From the NCBI GenBank assembly GCA_934646005.1, contig CAKUED010000010.1, forward strand, positions 36,461 through 100,460: a stretch of 64,000 nucleotides of DNA, given 5' to 3'. The notes beneath the pieces were generated by a model. It made no database searches and was not told the DNA's origin. It saw nothing but the letters and a program-made list of their open reading frames with translations. The DNA comes from an uncultured Oscillospiraceae bacterium (GTDB taxonomy: Bacteria > Bacillota > Clostridia > Oscillospirales > Oscillospiraceae). Below, one piece after another: positions 24,872-32,615 of the stretch; positions within the stretch are counted from its first letter, which is position 1; the number at the start of each line of letters is the position of its first letter. Position numbers and translations under genes: made by a program.

Positions 24872-26488
24872 ATGTATACTGATCCGAAAATGCTCGAATC
24901 CATCCGCAAGGTCGAAGCGGCCCGCGCGGAAAACATCAAGCTCGATCCCCGCAGAATGACGGCGGAGGAAAAAGACGTTCTGCTCAAAACGTACCATCCC
25001 GACTACCGCGAGAATCAGTTCACCGTGCTGGACTTTGGTCCGAACAAGGGCGAAAAAGTCCCCACAGAGCTGGCGGCGCTGCTCGAGGGCACGTCCCGCA
25101 TTCTGAATAAAGAGATCGACCTGTCCTGCCCGGACTATGACACGGACGTGCTCATCATCGGCGCGGGCGGCGCGGGCTGCTCGGCGGCGATCGAAGCCGA
25201 CAAGGCGGGCGTCAAGACCATGATCGTGACGAAGCTGCGCATGGGCGACGCGAACACGATGATGGCAGAGGGCGGCATTCAGGCGGCGGACAAGCCGAAC
25301 GATTCTCCCGCCCAGCACTTCCTGGACGCCTACGGCGGCGGACATTTCGCCGCGCAGAAGGACCTTCTTTACAAGCTCGTCACCGAAGCGCCGGAAGCCA
25401 TCGAATGGCTCTCCGAACTCGGCGTGGAGTTTGACAAAGCGCCCGACGGCACGATGATCACCACCCACGGCGGCGGCACGTCCCGCAAGCGGATGCACGC
25501 GGCAAAGGACTATTCCGGCGCGGAGATCATGCGCACGCTGCGCGATGAGGTGCTCAACCGTCAGATCCCCGTGGTGGACTTCACCTCCGCCATCGAGCTT
25601 GTGAAGGACGAAAACGGTCACTGCGCGGGTGCGATCCTTATGAACATGGAGACGAAGGAGCTGTACGTTGCGCGCGCCAAGACCGTCATTCTTGCCACCG
25701 GCGGCGCGGGGCGGCTGCACTATCAGGGCTTCCCGACCTCGAACCACTACGGCGCGACGGCGGACGGGCTCATCCTCGGCTACCGCGCGGGCGCGAAGCT
25801 GCTGTATGCCGATACGCTTCAGTACCATCCCACGGGCGCGGCGTTCCCGGCGCAGATCTACGGCGCACTGGTGACGGAAAAGGTGCGCTCGGTCGGCGCG
25901 ATGCTTGTGAACTGTGACGGCGAAGTGTTCATGAACCCGCTGGAGACGCGCGACGTTGCCGCCGCGTCCATCATCCGCGAGTGCTCCGCCCGCAATAAGG
26001 GCATCCAGACGCCGCTTGGCGACGCGGTGTGGCTGGACACGCCGATGATCGAGCTGAAAAACAGCGCGGGCACGATCGAAAAGCGTATCCCCGCCATGAT
26101 GCGGATGTTCGGCAAGCACGGCATCGACATCCGTACCGAGCCGATCCTCGTCTATCCGACGCTGCACTATCAGAACGGCGGTCTGCACATCACCTCCGAC
26201 GGGCAGACAGACGTTGAAAACCTGTTCGCCGCCGGCGAGGTCGTGGGCGGTATCCACGGGCGCAACCGTCTGATGGGCAACAGTCTGCTCGACGTCATCG
26301 TCTTTGGGCGCAACGCGGGCGTGCACGCCTCCGAAAAGGCAAAGAGCGTGACGGTCGGCAAGCTGACGCTCAGCCATCTCGAAGCGTTTGAGGCAGAGCG
26401 TGCCGTGAGCGGCAAGGCGGCGGAAAAGCTGTCGCCGCAGCTCCTGCCGGATTATGCCCGCAGAGAAGAGCCCACCCTGGCAAAGTAA
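24872..26488 (+). CDS. Fumarate reductase / succinate dehydrogenase flavoprotein subunit
   Basis: The product has 538 residues. FAD motif: VLIIGAGGAGCSAAIEAD. Active-site region of the SDH/FRD family: HPTGAAFPAQ, a conserved Arg in TEKVRSVGA, HYQNGGLHI, and GRNRLMGNSLLDVIVFGR. At the position of the covalent-FAD His of membrane FrdA (SHTVAAEGG) it reads ANTMMAEGG, so FAD is probably non-covalent, as in L-aspartate oxidase. Aspartate oxidase is an alternative, but no nadA/nadC is present and the partner Fe-S gene argues for fumarate reduction. It receives electrons from the preceding gene's product. Confidence 0.85.
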   Translation: MYTDPKMLESIRKVEAARAENIKLDPRRMTAEEKDVLLKTYHPDYRENQFTVLDFGPNKGEKVPTELAALLEGTSRILNKEIDLSCPDYDTDVLIIGAGGAGCSAAIEADKAGVKTMIVTKLRMGDANTMMAEGGIQAADKPNDSPAQHFLDAYGGGHFAAQKDLLYKLVTEAPEAIEWLSELGVEFDKAPDGTMITTHGGGTSRKRMHAAKDYSGAEIMRTLRDEVLNRQIPVVDFTSAIELVKDENGHCAGAILMNMETKELYVARAKTVILATGGAGRLHYQGFPTSNHYGATADGLILGYRAGAKLLYADTLQYHPTGAAFPAQIYGALVTEKVRSVGAMLVNCDGEVFMNPLETRDVAAASIIRECSARNKGIQTPLGDAVWLDTPMIELKNSAGTIEKRIPAMMRMFGKHGIDIRTEPILVYPTLHYQNGGLHITSDGQTDVENLFAAGEVVGGIHGRNRLMGNSLLDVIVFGRNAGVHASEKAKSVTVGKLTLSHLEAFEAERAVSGKAAEKLSPQLLPDYARREEPTLAK

Positions 26489-26518
26489 GAATTAGAGAGA
26501 TTTAAGGGGAAATACGTC

Positions 26519-27730
26519 ATGTCATTTTCAATGAACGCCGCCAACTTCCTGATGCTGTCGGTCTTTGCGATCGCGGCAGTCGGGTATATTCTGGGGCGCA
26601 TCACCATCAAGGGGATCAGCCTCGGCACGGCAGGCGTGTTTGTTATCGCACTCATCTACGGCGCATTTTTCGGATTGCACTTCAACTCCAAGTTCGTGCT
26701 CGAGGAGGTCAACTATGCCTCACAGGCGCTGAAGATCGTGGAAAATCTGGGGCTTGTGTTCTTTGTCACGTCCGTCGGCTTCATCGCCGGTCCGAACTTC
26801 TTTAAGAACATGAAGCACAACTTCAAGTCCTATGTGCTGCTGGGCTTTGTCATCATCTTCTCCGGCGGCATCGCGGCTACGCTCTGCCTGCTCGTTGCCC
26901 GCGCGCTGGAGAGCGGCACGCCGGGCTATGACCCGCAGCAGCTCACCGCCATCGTTACCGGGCTTCTGTCGGGCGCGCTGACGTCCACCCCGGCGTTCTC
27001 GGCGACGAAGGAGGCTGTCGCAGCACAGTATCAGGACGCCGTCACGGTCGGCTACGGTATCGCGTACCTGTTCGGCGTCATCGGTGTGGTGCTGTTCGTG
27101 CAGCTCATGCCGCGCATCGTCCATGCCGATATGGCGGAGGAGGTGCGCAAGATCACCCATGTGGAAACGGGCGATGTGGAGAAGTTCAAGGGAAAGCTCC
27201 TGGAGTTTGACGACTTTGGCTTTACGCCGTTCGCGCTTGCCGCGGTGCTGGGCATTCTGGTCGGGTCAGTCAAGCTGTTCGGCTTCTTCTCGCTCACGAC
27301 GACGGGCGGCACGCTGCTCATCTCTCTGGTGTTCGGGCACTTCGGTCATGTCGGTCGTGCCGACCTGATGCCAAGCAAAAAGGTGCTCGAGACGTTCCGC
27401 GAGCTGGGGCTGATGGTCTTTCTGATCGGCGCGGGCGTGTCCGGCGGCATGAGCTTTGTACGCTACTTTAAGCCGATCTACTTCGTCTACGGCATCGTGA
27501 TGACGCTGCTGCCGATGATCCTCGGCTATCTCGTGGCGCGCTATGTGCTGAAGCTGAACCTGCTGAACATCCTCGGTTCGATCACGGGCGGCATGACGTC
27601 CACCCCGGCGCTCGGCACGCTCATCCATGTGGCGGGCACGAGCAACGTCGCCTCCGCCTACGCGGCGACGTACCCCATCGCGCTCATCGCGGTGGTGCTG
27701 GTGACGCAGTTCCTGGTGACAGTATTTTGA
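26519..27730 (+). CDS. AAEx-family (AspT/YidE/SucE-like) transporter, short form
   Basis: This 403-residue membrane protein has two related halves, each with about five membrane segments. The paired AAEx motifs are TGLLSGALTSTPAFSATKEA in the first half and TGGMTSTPALGTLIHVAGT in the second. Typical members are about 540-560 residues with central TrkA-C domains, which are missing here. The family includes the aspartate:alanine antiporter AspT and the succinate exporter SucE1 of Corynebacterium. As the last gene of the fumarate-reductase operon, 30 bp after the flavoprotein, dicarboxylate (succinate) export or a fumarate/aspartate exchange is the best guess. Confidence 0.8.
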   Translation: MSFSMNAANFLMLSVFAIAAVGYILGRITIKGISLGTAGVFVIALIYGAFFGLHFNSKFVLEEVNYASQALKIVENLGLVFFVTSVGFIAGPNFFKNMKHNFKSYVLLGFVIIFSGGIAATLCLLVARALESGTPGYDPQQLTAIVTGLLSGALTSTPAFSATKEAVAAQYQDAVTVGYGIAYLFGVIGVVLFVQLMPRIVHADMAEEVRKITHVETGDVEKFKGKLLEFDDFGFTPFALAAVLGILVGSVKLFGFFSLTTTGGTLLISLVFGHFGHVGRADLMPSKKVLETFRELGLMVFLIGAGVSGGMSFVRYFKPIYFVYGIVMTLLPMILGYLVARYVLKLNLLNILGSITGGMTSTPALGTLIHVAGTSNVASAYAATYPIALIAVVLVTQFLVTVF

Positions 27731-27733
27731 GTA

Positions 27734-27769
27734 AAAAATCGCCTGCCGGATTTCCGGCAGGCGATTTTT
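27734..27769. terminator. Bidirectional terminator at the end of the fumarate-reductase operon
   Basis: A long perfect stem AAAAATCGCCTGCCGGA / TCCGGCAGGCGATTTTT with a 2-nt loop. It is shared with the convergent L,D-transpeptidase gene. Confidence 0.95.
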
Positions 27770-27774
27770 CTGAC

Positions 27775-28719
27775 TTATTTCGATGCTCTCCATGGATTCT
27801 CCGGCAGCGGGTCGGTCGGATCCCAGCCGCTTCTGGCGTCACTCAGGTCGATCTGCGGGGCGGCGGGGATCTGCGTGGGCAGCTCCAGATCGTCCACCAG
27901 CTCCACAGGCGTGCCGATGGGGATGTTGTCGTAGATCCACTTGGCAGCCTCCACCGTCAGGCGGATGCAGCCCATGGACGCGCACGTGCCGAGGAGGTTA
28001 TATTCATCCGCCTCCAGATCGTCGGGATTCGGCGTGTAATACGGCACGGAGTGGAAGAGGATCTCGTGCGTGATGCGGGTGATGTACTGCCCGTAGACAT
28101 AATTCCAGTTGGATTTTGCCGAGCCGTAGAGCGTGTGCCAGCGGATTTTCTCGCCCGCGTAATATGTGCCGTAGGGCGTTGCGTAGCCGGTGGAGCAGAG
28201 GAACACATTCTGCACCAGCGAGTATGTACCGTCCTCCGCCTGCGCCCAGACCACCACGGTGTTCTGCTTGTGCCCGATGGAAATGCGGTACGGCTGCGCC
28301 AGCGTTTTGAGGCGCGCGTAATGCGCTGCGTCGTAATTTTCGATCTCCAGCGCCGCGTCATACGTCCACGTCTCCCCGCCGCTGGTCAGCTCCGCCGTGA
28401 TCGTTGTGGAGGACGGCATGGTTTCGGAAAAACAGACCGTGATGCGGCACACGGCGTAAGCACCCTTCTGCGCCAGCAGCATCTGCGGCTGCGAGATGGG
28501 CACGCCGTCGCGATACCAGCGCAGCGTACACAGCCGCGCCACGCCGTCCGGCAGATCGGGGAAGCGCAGCACGGCGGACGCCGTGGGCTCCTGCGGCGAA
28601 GCCGTACCAACGGTGAGCGTGGCAGGCAGCGTATACCCCCGCGCGCCCTGCGCGCTCACAGGCAGGCACAGCGCCGCGAGCAGCAGGCAGACAGTCAACA
28701 GAGAAATGATCCGTTTCAT
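27775..28719 (-). CDS. Secreted L,D-transpeptidase (YkuD domain)
   Basis: The product has 314 residues. ATG 28719 is chosen over the upstream in-frame GTG because AGGAG sits five bases before it. A signal peptide (MKRIISLLTVCLLLAALCLPVSA) precedes about 145 residues of extracellular beta domain and a C-terminal YkuD domain (about 165-295). The catalytic motif is H-x14-17-S-x-G-C: HSVPYY, then GTCASMGCIRLT with Cys as nucleophile. It makes 3-3 cross-links in peptidoglycan or attaches proteins to the wall. Confidence 0.9.
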   Translation of the reverse strand: MKRIISLLTVCLLLAALCLPVSAQGARGYTLPATLTVGTASPQEPTASAVLRFPDLPDGVARLCTLRWYRDGVPISQPQMLLAQKGAYAVCRITVCFSETMPSSTTITAELTSGGETWTYDAALEIENYDAAHYARLKTLAQPYRISIGHKQNTVVVWAQAEDGTYSLVQNVFLCSTGYATPYGTYYAGEKIRWHTLYGSAKSNWNYVYGQYITRITHEILFHSVPYYTPNPDDLEADEYNLLGTCASMGCIRLTVEAAKWIYDNIPIGTPVELVDDLELPTQIPAAPQIDLSDARSGWDPTDPLPENPWRASK

Positions 28720-28851
28720 AGGCACTCCTGATCGGGAAACTAGTTTTCACTTGCTACATTATACTGCATTATGTCGGAAAAAGGCAACAGTGGATTTTTG
28801 CGCTCCGGGTGTGCTATACTGATGCTACCAAGAAAAAAGGGGGATGATGGA

Positions 28852-29247
28852 ATGTATCCCAAACGAAAGCCAAAATCGGACCGCGAGCGCTTTTTGGAGG
28901 CGTTTACAAAAAAGGTCGGCGCTGCGCCGGACGTCTATGTGCGCCGCAAGCTCGCCGCGGGTGTGGACGAAGGGCAGCTTCGGCAGATGTATGATCTGCT
29001 GGCGGTGGAGATCGCCCGGCGCGTGCACTGCACCGCCATCCGCTACGCGGAGCTGAACACCGACGCGCAGCGCGCCTCCGCGCGCATGATCCGCCGCGCG
29101 TCGCAGGAGAAAATTCCGCGCTGCGCACGCTGCGGGGCGCAGATGGTCCTGCGCACGGCGCAGAAGGGCGCGCGCAAGGGGCAGCGCTTCTGGGGCTGCT
29201 CCAATTACCCGGTGTGCCGGTTTACGATGGAGTACGGCGAAAAATGA
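28852..29247 (+). CDS. Small protein with topoisomerase-type C4 zinc finger
   Basis: The product has 131 residues, with ATG 28852 eight bases after AGGGGG. The C-terminal 45 residues form a zf-C4_Topoisom finger, CARCGAQMV...FWGCSNYPVCRF, a DNA-binding module found at the ends of topoisomerase I and in nuclease-type proteins. The N-terminal 80 residues are helical and basic, with no recognisable catalytic motif. It overlaps truA as ATGA. It probably binds nucleic acid; its role is unknown. Confidence 0.75.
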   Translation: MYPKRKPKSDRERFLEAFTKKVGAAPDVYVRRKLAAGVDEGQLRQMYDLLAVEIARRVHCTAIRYAELNTDAQRASARMIRRASQEKIPRCARCGAQMVLRTAQKGARKGQRFWGCSNYPVCRFTMEYGEK

Positions 29248-29981
29248 AACAGAATTATAAGCTGACCATCGCCTACGACGGCTCGCGCTACTACGGCTGG
29301 GAGCACCAGCCGGACAAGCCCACCGTCCAGGGTAAGCTCGAAGATGTGCTCACGCGCATGACGGGCGTGCCGGTCGATGTGATCGGCGCGGGGCGGACGG
29401 ACGCGGGCGTACACGCCAAGGCGATGACGGCGAACGCCGTGCTGGACACGGAGCTTTCGCCGGAGGACATCCGCGACTACATGAACCGCTACCTGCCGGA
29501 CGATATTTGCGTGCGCGAGGTGCGTGCCGCGTCTGAGCGCTTCCACGCGCGCTACAAGGCGGTGGGCAAGACGTATTGCTATACCTGCTACACCGGCGCG
29601 CTCAAGCCGGTCTTTGACCGCAAGTATGTCCTGACGCTCGACTGCGCGCCGGACGTTGCCGCCATGCAGCGCGCCGCGGCGCTGCTCGTGGGCGAGCACG
29701 ACTTCAAGAGCTTCTGCGGCAATCCGAAAATGAAAAAATCCACCGTCCGACTGGTGGATTCCATCGAGATCGTGCAGAAGCGCGACTATCTGTACCTCAA
29801 TTTTCACGGCACGGGCTTTTTGCAGAACATGGTGCGCATTCTGGTGGGCACGCTGCTGGAGGTCGGCTACGGCAAGCGCCCGGCAGAGGAAATGCCCGAA
29901 ATTCTGGAAGCAAAAGACCGCACCCGGGCGGGCTATACCGTGCCCCCACAGGGGCTGTGTTTGGTGAAGGTGGATTATTAG
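29244..29981 (+). CDS. truA: tRNA pseudouridine(38-40) synthase
   Basis: TruA isomerises uridines 38-40 in the anticodon arm. The product has 245 residues, the usual size. The start at 29244 overlaps the zinc-finger gene. Motifs: LTIAYDGSRYYGWEHQP near the N-terminus, the catalytic Asp in GAGRTDAGVHAK (about residue 52), FHARYKAVGKTYCY and FLQNMVRILVGTLLEVG. Confidence 0.95.
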   Translation: MKQNYKLTIAYDGSRYYGWEHQPDKPTVQGKLEDVLTRMTGVPVDVIGAGRTDAGVHAKAMTANAVLDTELSPEDIRDYMNRYLPDDICVREVRAASERFHARYKAVGKTYCYTCYTGALKPVFDRKYVLTLDCAPDVAAMQRAAALLVGEHDFKSFCGNPKMKKSTVRLVDSIEIVQKRDYLYLNFHGTGFLQNMVRILVGTLLEVGYGKRPAEEMPEILEAKDRTRAGYTVPPQGLCLVKVDY

Positions 29982-29991
29982 ACGCACCCAT

Positions 29992-30164
29992 GGCTTCCCC
30001 TTGGGGGGAAGCTGTCGCCGTAGGCGACTGATGAGGGGAAGGGTTCTTGTTTTTGAGCTGCTGCGCGTTTTTGAGCCGAAACGTGGCAGCATTTCAGAAC
30101 GTACAGCCCTTCTCCTCATCCGTCAGCCTTCGGCTGCCACCTTCCCCTCAAGGGGAAGGCTTTT
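29992..30164. repeat. Interspersed palindromic repeat (gut-Firmicute type)
   Basis: The left arm GGCTTCCCCTTGGGGGGAAGC with GTCGCCGTAGGCGAC and GATGAGGGG is mirrored by the right arm CCTTCCCCTCAAGGGGAAGG with CAGCCTTCGGCTG and CTCCTCATCCGTCAG. Related arms occur at 63602-63950. It looks like a non-autonomous, MITE-like element between two convergent genes. Confidence 0.75.
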
Positions 30165-30178
30165 AGGTGCGGTGCAAA

Positions 30179-30850
30179 TCACAGCGTCACGACTTCGCAC
30201 ACAGTCAGCGTCCGTCCATCAATATGAAACCGCACGTCGGACCCTGCAAAATTAAACCCGTAGCGGCGGGTGGGGTCGTGCTGATAGCCGGGGATCGGTC
30301 CGCAGGCGAGCGCCTGACGCAGACCGGCGCGTTTCTCGCTCGGTATTTTTTCTTCCAGCTCCGGCGGAAAGACGACCGTCAGAGGCTCGGCATCGCGTTT
30401 GCCGTCAAAGGCGTCCACCGCGTCGGGGTGGCTGTCGGCGTAGGGAAGATACGGCTTAATGTCGTAGATCGGCGTGTCGTCCACAAGGTCCGCGCCCGCC
30501 ACGCGCAGCACAGGTCCGTTTTTTGCGCCCCAGTCGATGCCCAGCAGCCGCACGCTGGAGAGCCCGATGGGATTCGGGCGGAACGGCGAGCGCGTTGCAA
30601 ACACGCCCACGCGCGTTTTGCCGCCGAGCTTGGGCGGCAGCACCGTCGCCGACCAGCCATCGCGCACCGCGCGGTCAAACTGCCACAGCAGCCAGATGTG
30701 CGAAAAGCCGTCCAGCCCGCGCAGCGCGTCGGGATTGCGGTACGGCGGCTCGAACACGATGGTCGCCTCCAGCGCGCCGGCAAGACCGCTCTGGCGCGGC
30801 ACGCCGAATTTGGTCGGGAAATCCGTATGGATGCGGGCAATGATCTTCAT
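30179..30850 (-). CDS. trmO: TrmO/TsaA-family tRNA methyltransferase
   Basis: The product has 223 residues. ATG 30850 follows AGGAG. TrmO (YaeB, formerly VirR/TsaA) N6-methylates threonylcarbamoyl-A37 in some tRNAs using SAM. Family motifs: IARIHTDFPTKFGVPRQSG, LDGFSHIWLLWQFD, RVGVFATRSPFRPNPIGLS and DIKPYLPYAD. The beta-barrel SAM domain and the C-terminal part (about 150-223) are both present. Confidence 0.9.
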   Translation of the reverse strand: MKIIARIHTDFPTKFGVPRQSGLAGALEATIVFEPPYRNPDALRGLDGFSHIWLLWQFDRAVRDGWSATVLPPKLGGKTRVGVFATRSPFRPNPIGLSSVRLLGIDWGAKNGPVLRVAGADLVDDTPIYDIKPYLPYADSHPDAVDAFDGKRDAEPLTVVFPPELEEKIPSEKRAGLRQALACGPIPGYQHDPTRRYGFNFAGSDVRFHIDGRTLTVCEVVTL

Positions 30851-30915
30851 GGCAGACGCTCCTGTTTGGTAGTAGCAGTATTTTACCACACCGGCGAAAA
30901 AATGCAAATTTCGTT

Positions 30916-30943
30916 TTGCGATTTGCGCAAAAAAGAGTACAAT
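30916..30943 (+). promoter_or_regulatory. greA promoter
   Basis: TTGCGA (30916-30921) and TACAAT (30938-30943) are spaced by 16 bp, about 35 bp upstream of greA. Confidence 0.55.
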
Positions 30944-30977
30944 AACAGCAGAAACACAAAGTAAGGGAAGGATACAC

Positions 30978-31481
30978 ATGCACGACGAATTGACGGCAGT
31001 CGATATTCAGAAAATGCAGGAGGAGCTGGACTACCGCCGCATCACGCTGCGTCCGCAGCTTATTGAGGATGTTAAGACCGCGCGGGAATTTGGCGATCTG
31101 AGCGAAAATTTTGAATATAAGTCCGCGAAGCGCGAAAAAAACCGCAATGACAGCCGCATCCGCTATCTCGAGCGCATGATCAAAACGGCGAACGTCATCG
31201 AGGTCAACACCAAAGACGGCGAGGCGGGGCTGTTTGACCGCGTGGAAATTTACATTGAAGAGGACGACGAGACGCAGACCATCCAGCTTGTGACGACGCT
31301 GCGCCAGAACGCGCTGGAGGGACGTATCAGCAAGGAATCGCCCGTCGGGCGCGCTGTGCTGGGGCATCGCGTCGGTGACCGCGTGGAGGTCGAGACCGAC
31401 AGCGGCTATTGCTATTTCATCCAAATTCGTAAGATCGAAAAGGGCACGGATGACGCGTCCTTACCGATAAGTAGTTATTAA
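30978..31481 (+). CDS. greA: Transcription elongation factor GreA
   Basis: The product has 167 residues. The N-terminal coiled coil (about 5-75) includes the acidic tip AREFGDLSENFEYKSAKREK, with the Asp/Glu pair that enters the polymerase secondary channel. The C-terminal FKBP-like domain contains ESPVGRAVLGHRVGDRVEV. GreA rescues backtracked RNA polymerase by stimulating transcript cleavage. It is monocistronic with its own promoter and terminator. Confidence 0.95.
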   Translation: MHDELTAVDIQKMQEELDYRRITLRPQLIEDVKTAREFGDLSENFEYKSAKREKNRNDSRIRYLERMIKTANVIEVNTKDGEAGLFDRVEIYIEEDDETQTIQLVTTLRQNALEGRISKESPVGRAVLGHRVGDRVEVETDSGYCYFIQIRKIEKGTDDASLPISSY

Positions 31482-31486
31482 GTATT

Positions 31487-31516
31487 GCGGCGGCTCGTTT
31501 GAGCCGCCGCGATTTT
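31487..31516. terminator. greA terminator
   Basis: A 10-bp stem GCGGCGGCTC / GAGCCGCCGC with loop GTTT, followed by GATTTTTA. It can also serve the convergent DUF1294 gene. Confidence 0.85.
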
Positions 31517-31767
31517 TATCGGTAAAAATACAAAAACAGCCCGATTTGCAGCGCCAGCAGCAGGGGAACGGTGATGTAAAATTTCGGCTTGCGCGTTTTG
31601 TGGTGCGCCAGCACCATGCCCAGCAGCGCCCCGCCCGCGCCGCCGAGCGCGGCAAGCGTGAGCAGCGTCGCCTCCGGGATGCGGCGGCGGTGACGGACAG
31701 CAAAATATTTATCCGCGCACATAAATCCGAGCGCGAGCGCATTGATTAGAATCAGGTAGACAGGCAT
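31516..31767 (-). CDS. DUF1294 family small membrane protein
   Basis: The product has 83 residues. ATG 31767 is preceded by AAAGGA. There are two or three hydrophobic segments, with the family pattern MCADKYFAVRHRRRIPEATL, GGAGGALLGMVLAHHKTRKPKF. DUF1294 proteins are of unknown function; some are fused to cold-shock domains, which this one lacks. Confidence 0.85.
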   Translation of the reverse strand: MPVYLILINALALGFMCADKYFAVRHRRRIPEATLLTLAALGGAGGALLGMVLAHHKTRKPKFYITVPLLLALQIGLFLYFYR

Positions 31768-31795
31768 GACAACATTCCTTTCGGGAGGGGTTTCG

Positions 31796-32323
31796 ATGAA
31801 AAAAGCAGTGTTTTTGGCGTGCGCGTTCGGCATTCTGCTCTGCGGCTGCGCGGCGGCAGAGCCCGCGTGGGAGACGGTGGACGACACCATCGTGCTGGAC
31901 GCCGGGAGCTATCTGGACAGCGCCTACACGATGCTCTTTGACGTGCCCGCCGACGCGCAGGAGGACGCACTGTGCTCCGGCGACGGGCGCACGGTGTACA
32001 CGAACGCGGCGGGGGACTATGAGATCGTGGGACAGACGATGCTCTGCGCCGACGCGGACACGGCGGTGCGCCGCCTGAGCGGCTTTTCGCCGGACAATCT
32101 GGACGTGATCGAGACGACGCGCTTCGGGCTGCCGGAGTACCGCTTTGCGTGGTACACGAGCGGCGACGAGGGCGGCAGCCTCTGCCGCGCCGACGTGCTG
32201 CTGGACGGGACGGTCTGCTATGCGCTGACGTTCTCCGCCCGCGAGCGCTGCGGCAGCACCTATGATAGCACAGCGGAGCAGGTTTTTGCCACCCTTTCGC
32301 TGTTTGAGGACGAAGGTTTTTAG
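31796..32323 (+). CDS. Putative lipoprotein
   Basis: The product has 175 residues, with ATG 31796 after GGGAGGGG. The N-terminus MKKAVFLACAFGILLCGC has a lipobox ending in Cys18, so the mature protein is probably lipid-anchored outside the membrane. The rest resembles small mixed alpha/beta domains of hypothetical clostridial lipoproteins. I recognise no catalytic or binding motif. Its start lies 28 bp from the divergent DUF1294 start, so the two share a regulatory region. Confidence 0.7.
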   Translation: MKKAVFLACAFGILLCGCAAAEPAWETVDDTIVLDAGSYLDSAYTMLFDVPADAQEDALCSGDGRTVYTNAAGDYEIVGQTMLCADADTAVRRLSGFSPDNLDVIETTRFGLPEYRFAWYTSGDEGGSLCRADVLLDGTVCYALTFSARERCGSTYDSTAEQVFATLSLFEDEGF

Positions 32324-32350
32324 AAGTGTGCAAACAGATGCAGAAATTGC

Positions 32351-32379
32351 TTGACAAACGCGATGTGGATTGCTATAAT
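32351..32379 (+). promoter_or_regulatory. Consensus sigma-A promoter of the tRNA locus
   Basis: TTGACA (32351-32356), a 17-bp spacer and TATAAT (32374-32379): a perfect match to consensus. Confidence 0.95.
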
Positions 32380-32392
32380 AACTCCTGCATTT

Positions 32393-32415
32393 GGGTCTGT
32401 AGCTCAGCTGGGAGC
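32393..32415 (+). pseudogene. 5' tRNA fragment (truncated tRNA-like sequence)
   Basis: GGGTCTGTAGCTCAGCTGGG is nearly identical to the first 22 bases of the tRNA-Ala 100 bp downstream (one base differs in the acceptor strand). After GGGAG the similarity stops; the following 80 bp cannot complete an acceptor stem or a normal anticodon arm. It lies directly after the tRNA promoter, so it is transcribed as leader. A partial duplication or an attachment-site remnant would explain it. Confidence 0.6.
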
Positions 32416-32494
32416 GCAAGCGGTACGGTTTTAGCTATCGTGTTGTATCTCATGCGGGAGCCACGCGGTTCACCCTCAAAAAGTTCATAAAAAT

Positions 32495-32570
32495 GGGCCT
32501 GTAGCTCAGCTGGGAGAGCGTTCGGTTCGCATCCGAGAGGTCGAGAGTTCGAGTCTCTTCAGGTCCACCA
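32495..32570 (+). tRNA. tRNA-Ala (anticodon CGC)
   Basis: The gene is 76 nt with encoded CCA. Acceptor stem GGGCCTG / CAGGTCC contains the G3-U70 wobble pair that defines alanine tRNAs. D arm GCTC..GAGC, anticodon stem TTCGG/CCGAG with loop TTCGCAT giving CGC (reads GCG), T arm GAGAG-TTCGAGT-CTCTT. It is followed by a strong terminator. Confidence 0.95.
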
Positions 32571-32574
32571 AATA

Positions 32575-32615
32575 CGGGATAATCCGATAAAATTCGGATT
32601 ATCCCGAACTTTTTT
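32575..32615 (+). terminator. tRNA-Ala terminator
   Basis: A 13-bp perfect stem CGGGATAATCCGA / TCGGATTATCCCG, followed by AACTTTTTT. It overlaps the end of the recombinase remnant. Confidence 0.92.

Noticed and set aside
24872..26488. L-aspartate oxidase (NadB) for NAD synthesis
   Set aside because: The sequence is close enough to consider, but nadA and nadC are absent and a dedicated Fe-S subunit gene is coupled directly upstream.
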